Positions 1 through 6,731 of a stretch of 15,181 nt of DNA are shown here, in pieces (within the stretch, counting starts at the first letter, position 1; each line of letters opens with the position of its first letter). Location: the NCBI GenBank assembly GCA_002314685.1, contig DCHB01000047.1:1-15181 (forward strand), read 5' to 3'. The notes below the pieces were generated by a model. That model searched no databases. It saw only the letters and a program-made list of their open reading frames with translations, and had not been told where the DNA came from. The DNA comes from Clostridiales bacterium UBA1763 (GTDB lineage Bacteria > Bacillota > Clostridia > Oscillospirales > Oscillospiraceae). Made by a program: the position numbers and the translations under genes.

Positions 1-3000
1 CCGTGATATCACCGTATTTGCCCTCAGTCACGGCATTGTAGGTACTGCCGTACTTCACAGAAACCGTCTGCGTGGTCTTGGTATAAGTTGAGCAGTCGGT
101 ATTCTGCTTATAGGTATCGATAGTAACGGTGTAGCTGCTTCTGTCGTAGTAAAGATTCAAAGTCAGACCGTCTTCAGTCACGGTGCCGCTTGTAATGCTC
201 TTGCCTGTGTTCTTGGTGAAGCCCGTGATATTACCGTACTTGCCTTTTGCTACGGCATCATAGGTGCTGCCGTACAAAGCAGTGTCGGTAGTAGTGGTCT
301 TGGTATAAGTCTTGCCGTCGGTGTTCTGCTTATAGGTGTTGATAGTAACGGTATAGCTTGCTGTGGCAACGTTGGTGATAGTTGCGGAGCAGGTGCAGTA
401 CACCTTGTTGTTGTAGGTGTAGGTCGCGGTGACGGTGGAGTTGGCGTTCGCACTTCCGCCCGTTATGGTGGCGGTTGCACCCGAGCCCGAAACGGTCACA
501 GCGCTCGGGTTACTGCTCGTCCAAGTCCAGGTACCGCCTGCGGGCAGGGAATAACCCGCGGGCGAGCTTGTGTATGCGGTGAGGAGCTCAGCCGTGTTCT
601 GCCCCTTGTATGTGTTCAGGGTGTACGAAGTGATTTCGTTCGCGCCGACGTACATTTTGCCCGTGAAGGTTGCGTCAACTCTTTGGACGGAAATTGTGCT
701 CGTGATATTATTGCCGTCCAAGCCCTTTACGGCGTTGCCGCTTGAGTCAATACGCGTCACGGTAATTGTCGCGCTGCCTGCCTTGTTGAACTTCAAGGTT
801 GCATAGTCGGAGAACGCATTGGTAACAGTGGCTACTGAGGTGTTGGAGCTTGACCATGACCAGCCTGTGCCCTTAAGCTCCAGACCTGCGGGGTCGGTAG
901 AAGCCATTGCGGTGAGTGCGCTGTCATTTGCGTCGGGATCGCCGACGAAAACGAAGCTGTTGTCGGTGCCTGTGTTATCGGTCAATGAGCCGAGGAGGAT
1001 ATCCGCACCGTAGCTCTTAACGTTGGTGACGGTGTTTTTAGAGGCGAGCCAGTGGTAGTTGGTCCAAACCCAAGTGTTTTGCCGTATCTCAACCCAGTGA
1101 TAGCCGCTGTCGGTAGTGCTGGGGACCTTTGTCTTGTTTGCGATTGCGGCATTCTTTTCGGCTGTGGAGTAATACTGCCAGCTGTTGTTATCGAACACAT
1201 AGTCTGTGCCGTCATCTTCGGTCCAAAGGAAGTTCGCAACAATATCGGTACTGCCGCTTTTGCCCGTGAAGGTGAGCGTGCCGCCGCCGTTAGAGTATTT
1301 AGCAGAGGAATCCCATGCAGACTGGCTTACGGCTGCAACGCTCGTATCGGTGCTGTACCAAAAGATTTTCTGGTTATCGCCGAAGGTGTAGAACGAATAG
1401 GGACCTCTTGCGTCGTTGCTTGCGGGAGAGTCGGTATAAACAGAGCCCGTGGGGGAGCCTGTATTATCGAGCACCTGTGATGTGAGCTTGAATTGAAGAG
1501 AAACGGTGCTGTTGGCTGCCTTTCTGTAAAAGAGGCTGTTATCAGCGGAGGTGTCGTCAATTCCGCTGCCCGTTATATCAAGAGTTGCCTTGACCTGGTA
1601 GCCGTTGCTGTCAAACAGCGCAAGGTTGTAGCTTTCGTCTAGGTTGGTGTTGGCGTAGAAATTAGTTACACCACCATCCACACCTCTTTTACTCGCGGCA
1701 AATTGCGGACCATAGTTTGTTCCTGCACTTGTGAGATTGTGCTTGCCCAAATAATTACCTCTGTTCGTCCACATCTTATCCATGTTTGTGTTGAAGAAAA
1801 CAAGGTTCTTATTGGTATTACCATTGTAGTAAAGGTCAACCATACCATTTGTCTTAGCTTCAACATGGGTAAATGAGTACCAGCCTTTAGTGATACCACT
1901 GGTAGCGGGTGTTCCATTATATGGAGAAGTGGGATATACAACGTCGCCACTCCAAGTGGAGGGGAAGTACCAAGCAAGATACCAACTGTTGTTTTCCCAT
2001 AGGAAGTTATTGCTACTATTGTTGCCTGTCAGATGCCACTTCGCACTTGCATTTTTGCTGTTGCCGATTATGTATGGCTTCTGTTCTGTGCCAACCTGCA
2101 CGGGTATGGACAACTCTCCGATTGTGGACATTTCCGAAATGCCTATTGCATCAAGCTTAAAGTTGGGAAAATCACTCCAAGCACCATAATACACACCGTC
2201 AGTTGATATTGAAGTAACCTTGGTATTTGAAACCGCATAGCCCGATACGGACTGATTGTAATCTGCGGCATTGTTGTAAACCGTATAGCTTTTGCCCGTG
2301 TTAATAATGCCGTTGGTGTTGACGATATAGTAGTCATAGCCGTTACTGAGGCTTGTGGTGGATAGGAATATGTTTTCTATTATTTTCTCTGCGCCAGTGC
2401 CCGCCTCGTAGTTCTCATTTTCCTTGTAGAAAATAGTCGTGGGGGTTAGCTTTGCTACCTCTGACTGACCTGCGGAGGTGAAGTGAATACCGTCCGTGGT
2501 GTAGGCAAGGTTGAGGAAATTCGTGTCAGAGTAGTACATATTCGAAAGGCTTATGAAGCCAAAGGTGTCAAAGCTGCTGCCCGAGGAGAGGTTGGCGGGG
2601 GTGCGGGCGTAGATTGCGTCGCACGATTGTCCGCCCGATGTGCCGCCGTATGATGTGGCACCGTAGTTGTTATTGCCTACGGAGATTGTCGCGGCACCGT
2701 CGGATTTTGTGTTGCGTCCTGCGGTGGCATAATTATCGTATTTTTCGCCGTATTGCCTGAGCCATGCGTTTACCGCGGTACGGATGCTTTCAGCCTCGGA
2801 CGCAAAAGCTAACTTTTGAGCATCAGAGAATCTGTCCAATGCCCAATAAAGCTGGCTGTCACGGGTGTAGGAAACACCGTTTGAACCATCAGTGCCCGCC
2901 CACGGGGTGAGCTCGTAGAAGTAAATTTCAACGCCCGCGTCGTGCGCTATCTTGATAAGCTGCTTATAGCCCGCGATTATTTCCGCCGCCGTGGTCCTGT

Positions 3001-4201
3001 GAGCGTAGTTGCCGTCAAGGTCATCACAGTAGGGGTGGAGAATATCGTTAATACCCTCCTTGACGATAACCTTCTTTACACCGGGGAGCTGAACAATATC
3101 CTGCATAATCGCAAGACCTGATTTGCCCATGGGGGGGCCGCTGCAGTCGGAGGAGGTTTCGCTGTCATCGGGGGAGTTGGACTGACCGTTCAGGAGAAGC
3201 TCGTTGCCCTTGGTTGACGCATAGGTAACCGCAACGCCGTCAATGCCTCTTGATTGGAGCCTCTGTGCGAGGTAAATAGGAATATCGTTTGCAACGGTGG
3301 AGTCACCGAATATGACTGTAGTGTAGGCGTTGTTTACATCGTCAACGCCCTTTATGGTGTCGCGCTTTACTTCAATTCCCGTGATGAAGGGAATGACATT
3401 GTAGTCGCCTGTATCGTCAGAGCTTGTAAGCTCAGCAGCGTGAATGGTACTGTAGTCCAAGTCAAACTGCTCAGTGTGGTTGCAGTTGAACGAAGTATCC
3501 GCAATACGGAGGTAGGATGTCCTTGCACCTATAAGACCGCCCGTGATACCGCCGCTGAAAGACTTGAAGTTGCACAGATAAGTTGAGAATGAAATGTTAT
3601 CCATGGCCTCAAGATTAAGGCTTGAAACATCAATGGGGTCGGTGGTTACCGTCTGTCCTGCGTGAATGCAGATGCAGGTGGTACCCTCACCGTCTGTTCC
3701 GACGGAGGCTTTGCCTGCGGCAATCGCCTGGCTGAATGCACTGCTGAAGGACTTGGTTGAGCCACTGTTAGAGGTACCCTTTATAAAGATTGAGGCAGTT
3801 CCGTCTGCCCAACAGCCAACATCGCTGCCGCCGCCCTTAGCTATGGTAATCTCACCGATGAGCAGACTTTTGTCACCGTACTGGTTGGAGATAGTGAAGC
3901 GCATAGTGTCGCCGCCCATGGTGATGGGAATAAGAGAACGGAAGGTAATCTGATTACCCACTGTCAGCAGGGTGCTCAGTGTGCTCAGCTTACTCGCACT
4001 CGCGTTAAGGAACAGGGGCGTGGTATGCCAAAGCGTCACCCATTCCGATGTGCCCGCGTTAGTGTTCGAGTCCTTTGCATAAGCCTCGGTCTCAACACCC
4101 GTATCAAGCTCAGTGTTCGGCACAATGGGGATGCCCGTCAAAAGCGACAGCACCATCACAAGACAGAGCACAAAGCTTAAGCCTCTTTTTAATTTACTCA
4201 T
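1..4201 (-). CDS. Giant secreted SGNH/GDSL hydrolase with Ig-like and Flg_new/MucBP-like repeats (3' end outside window)
   Basis: An uninterrupted reading frame of 1400 codons starts at ATG 4201 and is still open at position 1. GGAGG lies 8 nt before the ATG. Residues 1-42 form a signal peptide (KLKR, hydrophobic core, cleavage expected after AYA42). Residues about 45-280 resemble the beta-rich N-terminal domain of secreted GDSL esterases (TISNQYGDKSLLIG). The SGNH core follows: block I GDS at 299-301 (Ser301), block III GIND at 383-386 (Asn385) and block V DGIHF from Asp570 to His573. A complete catalytic set is therefore present, predicting an extracellular esterase, lipase or carbohydrate deacetylase. 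Residues about 600-1080 are secreted-type sequence I do not recognise. Two Ig-like (BIG2-like) segments lie near 1085-1160 and 1200-1275. A 74-residue repeat starts at 1283 and again at 1357. Any wall anchor would be off the window. The substrate is unknown. Confidence 0.9.
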   Translation of the reverse strand, partial: MSKLKRGLSFVLCLVMVLSLLTGIPIVPNTELDTGVETEAYAKDSNTNAGTSEWVTLWHTTPLFLNASASKLSTLSTLLTVGNQITFRSLIPITMGGDTMRFTISNQYGDKSLLIGEITIAKGGGSDVGCWADGTASIFIKGTSNSGSTKSFSSAFSQAIAAGKASVGTDGEGTTCICIHAGQTVTTDPIDVSSLNLEAMDNISFSTYLCNFKSFSGGITGGLIGARTSYLRIADTSFNCNHTEQFDLDYSTIHAAELTSSDDTGDYNVIPFITGIEVKRDTIKGVDDVNNAYTTVIFGDSTVANDIPIYLAQRLQSRGIDGVAVTYASTKGNELLLNGQSNSPDDSETSSDCSGPPMGKSGLAIMQDIVQLPGVKKVIVKEGINDILHPYCDDLDGNYAHRTTAAEIIAGYKQLIKIAHDAGVEIYFYELTPWAGTDGSNGVSYTRDSQLYWALDRFSDAQKLAFASEAESIRTAVNAWLRQYGEKYDNYATAGRNTKSDGAATISVGNNNYGATSYGGTSGGQSCDAIYARTPANLSSGSSFDTFGFISLSNMYYSDTNFLNLAYTTDGIHFTSAGQSEVAKLTPTTIFYKENENYEAGTGAEKIIENIFLSTTSLSNGYDYYIVNTNGIINTGKSYTVYNNAADYNQSVSGYAVSNTKVTSISTDGVYYGAWSDFPNFKLDAIGISEMSTIGELSIPVQVGTEQKPYIIGNSKNASAKWHLTGNNSSNNFLWENNSWYLAWYFPSTWSGDVVYPTSPYNGTPATSGITKGWYSFTHVEAKTNGMVDLYYNGNTNKNLVFFNTNMDKMWTNRGNYLGKHNLTSAGTNYGPQFAASKRGVDGGVTNFYANTNLDESYNLALFDSNGYQVKATLDITGSGIDDTSADNSLFYRKAANSTVSLQFKLTSQVLDNTGSPTGSVYTDSPASNDARGPYSFYTFGDNQKIFWYSTDTSVAAVSQSAWDSSAKYSNGGGTLTFTGKSGSTDIVANFLWTEDDGTDYVFDNNSWQYYSTAEKNAAIANKTKVPSTTDSGYHWVEIRQNTWVWTNYHWLASKNTVTNVKSYGADILLGSLTDNTGTDNSFVFVGDPDANDSALTAMASTDPAGLELKGTGWSWSSSNTSVATVTNAFSDYATLKFNKAGSATITVTRIDSSGNAVKGLDGNNITSTISVQRVDATFTGKMYVGANEITSYTLNTYKGQNTAELLTAYTSSPAGYSLPAGGTWTWTSSNPSAVTVSGSGATATITGGSANANSTVTATYTYNNKVYCTCSATITNVATASYTVTINTYKQNTDGKTYTKTTTTDTALYGSTYDAVAKGKYGNITGFTKNTGKSITSGTVTEDGLTLNLYYDRSSYTVTIDTYKQNTDCSTYTKTTQTVSVKYGSTYNAVTEGKYGDIT
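2..355 (-). repeat. Tandem 222-bp (74-aa) coding repeats in the surface hydrolase
   Basis: One complete unit (355 down to 134) is followed by the start of a second (133 down to the window edge). Both begin YTVTI(N/D)TYKQNTD, continue with a YGSTY(D/N)AV..GKYG(N/D)ITG motif, and the complete unit ends LTLNLYYDR. The DNA period is exactly 222 bp, seen for example by the CTGCTTATAGG match at 326 and 104. The pattern resembles Flg_new/InlB B-repeat or MucBP-type stalk modules of Firmicute surface proteins. More copies probably follow beyond the edge. Confidence 0.85.
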
Positions 4202-4298
4202 ATTCCGTACCTCCGGATTAGACTTTTCAGTCATTTTTTACTTGATTGTTCAAGATTTTCCCTAAAAATGCAGATGCTTTCGCATCGTACATTATTAG
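4202..4298 (-). other. 5' leader of the surface hydrolase with a GNRA hairpin
   Basis: The predicted leader carries a small hairpin, GATGC-GAAA-GCATC (4286-4273 on the minus strand). This is a five-bp stem closed by a GNRA-type tetraloop. The ribosome binding site CCGGAGG lies just before the ATG. No known riboswitch consensus was recognised and no attenuator-like U-tract follows the hairpin. The leader may affect mRNA stability, but nothing more can be said. Confidence 0.4.
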
Positions 4299-4304
4299 AT
4301 TATA

Positions 4305-4333
4305 ATTATACGATCTTAACACACGATTGTCAA
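4305..4333 (-). promoter_or_regulatory. Sigma-A promoter of the surface hydrolase gene
   Basis: On the minus strand a perfect TTGACA (4333-4328) is followed after 17 bp by a perfect TATAAT (4310-4305). Transcription should begin near 4298, giving a leader of about 97 nt. The promoter lies between the gene and the repeat cassette, whose first heptamer is at 4365, so the cassette does not separate gene and promoter. Confidence 0.8.
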
Positions 4334-4364
4334 TATTTTGCAACCAAAAATATATATTAAAATA

Positions 4365-4399
4365 GAGTGAAGAGTGATGAGTGAAGAGTGATGAGTGAA
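4365..4399. repeat. Heptamer array, left outer
   Basis: Five head-to-tail heptamers: GAGTGAA, GAGTGAT, GAGTGAA, GAGTGAT, GAGTGAA. The same unit recurs in four further places around the four-helix-bundle gene, inverted on its far side. The 7-bp period shifts frame at each unit, so this is not a coding repeat. Confidence 0.9.
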
Positions 4400-4401
4400 C
4401 G

Positions 4402-4459
4402 GTGCAGACTATATCCGACACCGTAGGGGTGAATGGAGCGTCAGCGTAATGAGCCCGCT
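4402..4459. repeat. Inverted-repeat core, left arm
   Basis: This 58-bp arm runs from GTGCAGACTA to GAGCCCGCT. It matches the reverse complement of 4954-5011 at 50 of 58 positions by hand alignment. Six of the eight mismatches cluster in positions 11-20 of the arm; the 20-bp block CGTAGGGGTGAATGGAGCGT is identical. The conserved block with a variable block resembles repeat copies that diverged separately or came from related but different copies. Confidence 0.85.
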
Positions 4460-4463
4460 TTGC

Positions 4464-4538
4464 GAGTGAAGAGTGATGAGTGATGAGTGATGAGTGATGA
4501 ACTGAGTGTAGAACTATGAGTGATGAGTGATGAACTAT
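4464..4538. repeat. Heptamer array, left inner
   Basis: One GAGTGAA and four GAGTGAT units (4464-4498) are followed by a degenerate stretch, two more GAGTGAT units (4518-4531) and the variant GAACTAT (4532-4538). The segment TAGAACTATGAGTGATGAGT around 4509-4528 is mirrored by the inner right flank. The array ends a few bases before the stop codon of the four-helix-bundle gene at 4543. Confidence 0.88.
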
Positions 4539-4542
4539 GAGT

Positions 4543-4902
4543 TTAGTTGTTTAGTTTGGATTTGACTGTCAATATCGAGGAAATCAGCAGTCGCCGTATC
4601 TCGTCACATTCGGCAAGTAATTTCTTGCAAGTTCGCGGGTCAATGCTTTGCGTGCTTAACAACAGGTCTAACCAATATGAGCTTTCGTTGCACTCCTTGA
4701 GTGCGATTTCGAGCTTCGAGACAAAATCCTTTTTGCCGTGAGCATATTGTGCCTCGTGGACATTGGCACCAACCGATGTTCCGCTTCTCATTAACTGGTC
4801 GATTAACGCGTATTCAACGCGGCTTTTTCGCATTTCACGACAGGCTTTGATAATATCAAGCGCATATTGCCGTGACTTTGTTCTTAATATGCTGTCTTCC
4901 AT
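4543..4902 (-). CDS. Four helix bundle protein (23S rRNA intervening-sequence protein family)
   Basis: A 119-residue, highly helical, charged protein. It matches the four-helix-bundle family first found inside intervening sequences of 23S rRNA (TIGR02436-type, related to the Avd accessory protein of diversity-generating retroelements). Typical features are the N-terminal SRQYALDIIKACREM helix, the central LMRSGTSVGANVHEAQ turn (near residues 38-53), the KDFVSKLEIALKECNESSYWLD helix (split here near residues 58-79) and a final helix ending in KSKL. GGAGA stands 6 nt before the ATG. There is no rRNA here, so this is a free-standing copy in a protein-coding region. It is framed on both sides by heptamer arrays and inverted arms, the clearest context clue. 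The biochemical role of the family is not established; by analogy with Avd it may bind nucleic acid as a multimer. Family assignment is firm, function is not. Confidence 0.92.
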   Translation of the reverse strand: MEDSILRTKSRQYALDIIKACREMRKSRVEYALIDQLMRSGTSVGANVHEAQYAHGKKDFVSKLEIALKECNESSYWLDLLLSTQSIDPRTCKKLLAECDEIRRLLISSILTVKSKLNN

Positions 4903-4913
4903 GTCTTTCTCCT

Positions 4914-4941
4914 ATAACTCATCACTCATCACTCATAGTTC
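4914..4941. repeat. Heptamer array, right inner (inverted)
   Basis: On the plus strand: ATAACTC, ATCACTC, ATCACTC, ATAGTTC. These are the reverse complement of the GAGTGAT/GAACTAT units on the other side of the gene. The array directly abuts the ribosome binding site of the four-helix-bundle gene (GGAGA at 4913-4909), so the repeats form its 5' leader. Confidence 0.88.
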
Positions 4942-4953
4942 TACGCTCTAAAT

Positions 4954-5011
4954 AGCGGGCTCATTGCGCTAACGCTCCATTCACCCCTACGGCGTTAATT
5001 TTAGTCTGCAC
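4954..5011. repeat. Inverted-repeat core, right arm
   Basis: Reverse-complement partner of 4402-4459, with 50 of 58 positions identical. With the left arm it brackets about 494 bp holding the four-helix-bundle gene. In the transcript or in supercoiled DNA the arms could pair into a long stem with the gene in the loop. Confidence 0.85.
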
Positions 5012-5016
5012 CAAAC

Positions 5017-5048
5017 ACTCATCACTCATCACTCATAGTTCATCACTC
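5017..5048. repeat. Heptamer array, right outer (inverted)
   Basis: The array reads ACTC, ATCACTC, ATCACTC, ATAGTTC, ATCACTC on the plus strand. On the minus strand the last unit, GAGTGAT, contains the TGA that ends the upstream dehydrogenase gene (stop at 5045-5043). Confidence 0.88.
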
Positions 5049-5921
5049 GAAAGTCCGCAGGACTTTCGACATCAAGCGTGCGTGATTGCCCTCGCCGACA
5101 AAGCTATTGTGCGGGGAAATAAGCAGGTTTTGCGCCTTTCGCAGGGGACTGCCCTCGGGCAGTGGCTCGATCTCGAACACGTCAAGCGCCGCACTCGACA
5201 GTCGTGCGTCGAGCGCGGACAATAGCGCCGCCTCGTCAACAAGCGCACCCCGCGCCGCATTCACAAACACCGCGCCCGATTTCATCGCCGCAAAGCGACC
5301 TGCATCAAACAGCCTGCGCGTTTCGTCCGTCAGCGCAATCGCCGATACGACAATGTCCGACCTCGACAGCGCAGAATTGAGCTCCGAAAGCGGCAGAAAT
5401 TCATCGACATACGCGCTCGGCTTAGCACTTCTGTTCACGGCAAGCACCGTGACATCGAACGCCTTGAGCCGCTTCGCGACCTCCGCACCATAAGCACCAA
5501 AGCCGACTATGCACGCCGTTTTGCCCGAAAGCTCGCGCCATGACCTGTCCTTTTCCCACGCGCGCGCACCGAACAGCCGCGCCGCGTTCTTGTATAGCTC
5601 CAATATCCGCATGAGCGTCCACTCAGCCATAGGCACCGCGTAAACCCCGTCGGCGTTCTTGACCGTGATGCCGTGCGCGGCGGCGTACTCAATCGGCGCG
5701 CGGTCATAGCCCGCACTCGTTAGCTGTATGAGCTTTAGCGCCGTGAAAGCCGCGATGTCGTTGTAGAGGAACAGCCCGTTGCATATAACCGCGTCGTACT
5801 GCGCGGGATTTGCAACCGCCGCACGCTCGTCGGGATGCACCGTGACCTCGTGCCCGAGTGCCTCGAGTGCCGAAATGTCCTGCGCCGTCGCCTGTAATGC
5901 GCCCGTTACTAAAATTTTCAT
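5043..5921 (-). CDS. D-isomer-specific 2-hydroxyacid dehydrogenase, C-terminus altered by repeat insertion
   Basis: A 292-residue NAD(P)-dependent reductase of the D-2-hydroxyacid dehydrogenase/phosphoglycerate dehydrogenase family, interconverting 2-keto acids and (R)-2-hydroxyacids in the cytosol. The catalytic domain is split around the nucleotide-binding domain as usual. The Rossmann motif is GFGAYG at 140-145, with catalytic Arg224 in NAARGALVDE, Glu252 in DVFEIEPL and His271 in SPHNSF. All three active-site residues are intact. Homologues generally continue for one more helix after the GEGNHARL segment. Here the frame runs into the palindrome (SKVLRTFE) and stops in a heptamer, so the native tail seems replaced. 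The start overlaps the aldolase stop by 4 bp (ATGA), indicating translational coupling in the operon. The substrate is not readable from sequence; the aldolase product is the natural candidate. Confidence 0.88.
   Translation of the reverse strand: MKILVTGALQATAQDISALEALGHEVTVHPDERAAVANPAQYDAVICNGLFLYNDIAAFTALKLIQLTSAGYDRAPIEYAAAHGITVKNADGVYAVPMAEWTLMRILELYKNAARLFGARAWEKDRSWRELSGKTACIVGFGAYGAEVAKRLKAFDVTVLAVNRSAKPSAYVDEFLPLSELNSALSRSDIVVSAIALTDETRRLFDAGRFAAMKSGAVFVNAARGALVDEAALLSALDARLSSAALDVFEIEPLPEGSPLRKAQNLLISPHNSFVGEGNHARLMSKVLRTFE
5047..5069. repeat. Perfect 10-bp palindrome at the cassette end
   Basis: TCGAAAGTCC (5047-5056), loop GCA, GGACTTTCGA (5060-5069). It overlaps the outermost heptamer by two bases and lies inside the last codons of the dehydrogenase, where it encodes SKVLRTFE. 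There is no U-tract after it, so it is not a canonical rho-independent terminator. It may be the terminal structure of the repeat cassette. Confidence 0.75.
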
Positions 5922-6730
5922 ATATTACTCTCCGTAATCTGCGCAACAATGCGCTGAAGCTCCGCGTGATTGTCCTCGAAAAACTGCCCGTCCTTCTGCA
6001 GAAGCTCTGCGTGCTTCGCTCTGAGCTTCGGCACCTCCTCGGCAAATACCGCCGCGCAGTCGTCCTCGGCTATCGTGCGCACGTCGCAAAACCCGCGTGA
6101 CAGTATCACACTGCCCGAGCCGAGGCGCACGTGCTCGCCGAGTATCACATCCGCCGACAGCAGTCCCGTGCCGATTCGCGCTATGCCGCCGAAGCCGTAG
6201 GGTATGCCCGCCTGCGCAAATTTGTAGCACAGATAATCCACTGTGCCGTCCGCTAATAGCTCAAACATGAATTTGCGCTTGTAGCCGAGGTGCAGGTCGT
6301 TCAGACCCACATAGCACTCGTCGATGCCGCGGAGCTCGAGGATTTTGTCGATGTTTTTAACCGCCTCGGGTGTCTCGAACAGCAGGAGCGTTTTTGCCCT
6401 GCCGTTTACCATTAAAAGGAATTTCATAACCTGCCACGGGTGCTTGAAGTAGGGGAGCATGATTATGTCCGCACCCGCCTCGATGACGGCGTCAATCTCC
6501 GCCTTCGAGCCGGGGTATATGGGGTTGACGCGCACCAAAAGCTCTGATTTATCAAGGGTTTTTCGCATTTCGGCGACATCCGCGACGGTGTGCTTCGACT
6601 GCACCGTGTCCATGCCGCCCTGACGCTCCGCCTTGCCCACGGTCTCAAGGTCAACGAAGATTCGGTCAACGCCCGCCGCCTGCGCACCGAGCGCAATCGT
6701 GGGCTTATTTGTTATGAACATGAGCTTCAT
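5918..6730 (-). CDS. HpcH/HpaI-type aldolase (citrate lyase beta-like)
   Basis: I chose ATG 6730 (270 residues, starting MKLMFITNK) because GGAG lies just upstream and the frame upstream of it overlaps the preceding gene. The protein is a single TIM barrel of the HpcH/HpaI pyruvate/acetyl-CoA-type aldolase family. Family signatures are conserved Arg67 in LVRVNP, metal-ligand Glu119 in LLFETPEAV and Asp145 in YVGLNDLHLG. These enzymes make or break a C-C bond next to a 2-keto acid, commonly pyruvate, using a divalent metal. It begins 1 bp after the sugar transferase stop and ends in a 4-bp overlap with the dehydrogenase. Pairing with a 2-hydroxyacid dehydrogenase suggests that a 2-keto acid is formed here and then reduced, or the reverse. 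The glycan link is inferred from the sugar transferase only. Confidence 0.85.
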   Translation of the reverse strand: MKLMFITNKPTIALGAQAAGVDRIFVDLETVGKAERQGGMDTVQSKHTVADVAEMRKTLDKSELLVRVNPIYPGSKAEIDAVIEAGADIIMLPYFKHPWQVMKFLLMVNGRAKTLLLFETPEAVKNIDKILELRGIDECYVGLNDLHLGYKRKFMFELLADGTVDYLCYKFAQAGIPYGFGGIARIGTGLLSADVILGEHVRLGSGSVILSRGFCDVRTIAEDDCAAVFAEEVPKLRAKHAELLQKDGQFFEDNHAELQRIVAQITESNI

Positions 6731-6731
6731 T

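Larger units (their letters stand above)
4365..5069. mobile_element. Repeat-framed cassette carrying a four-helix-bundle gene (putative non-autonomous element)
   Basis: The cassette reads: GAGTGA(A/T) array, 58-bp core arm, second heptamer array, four-helix-bundle gene, inverted heptamer array, inverted core arm, inverted heptamer array, 10-bp perfect palindrome. The two flanks are imperfect inverted copies of each other over most of their length, and the only gene is the 119-residue protein. No transposase, recombinase or reverse transcriptase is present, so any mobility would need help in trans. Signs of insertion are the compositional break and the way the right end truncates the neighbouring dehydrogenase. 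The ends are approximate and no target-site duplication could be defined. Confidence 0.55.

Noticed and set aside
1052..1480. 142-codon plus-strand frame and several other plus-strand frames across 570-3953
   Set aside because: All lie opposite one continuous 1400-codon minus-strand frame with signal peptide and SGNH motifs; none has a plausible start signal or family pattern.
4227..4421. 64-codon minus-strand frame
   Set aside because: It runs through the heptamer repeats, promoter and leader of the surface hydrolase; its translation includes the repeat-derived SSLFTHHSSL pattern and is not a believable protein.
4543..4902. A 23S rRNA gene with an intervening sequence
   Set aside because: The protein family is right, but no rRNA sequence is recognisable on either side; the flanks are repeats and protein-coding genes.
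4365..5048. CRISPR array
   Set aside because: The repeats are directly adjacent 7-bp units with no unique spacers of constant length and no cas genes nearby.
5047..5069. Rho-independent terminator of the sugar transferase operon
   Set aside because: The stem is strong, but it lies inside the coding sequence before the stop and no run of T follows on either strand.
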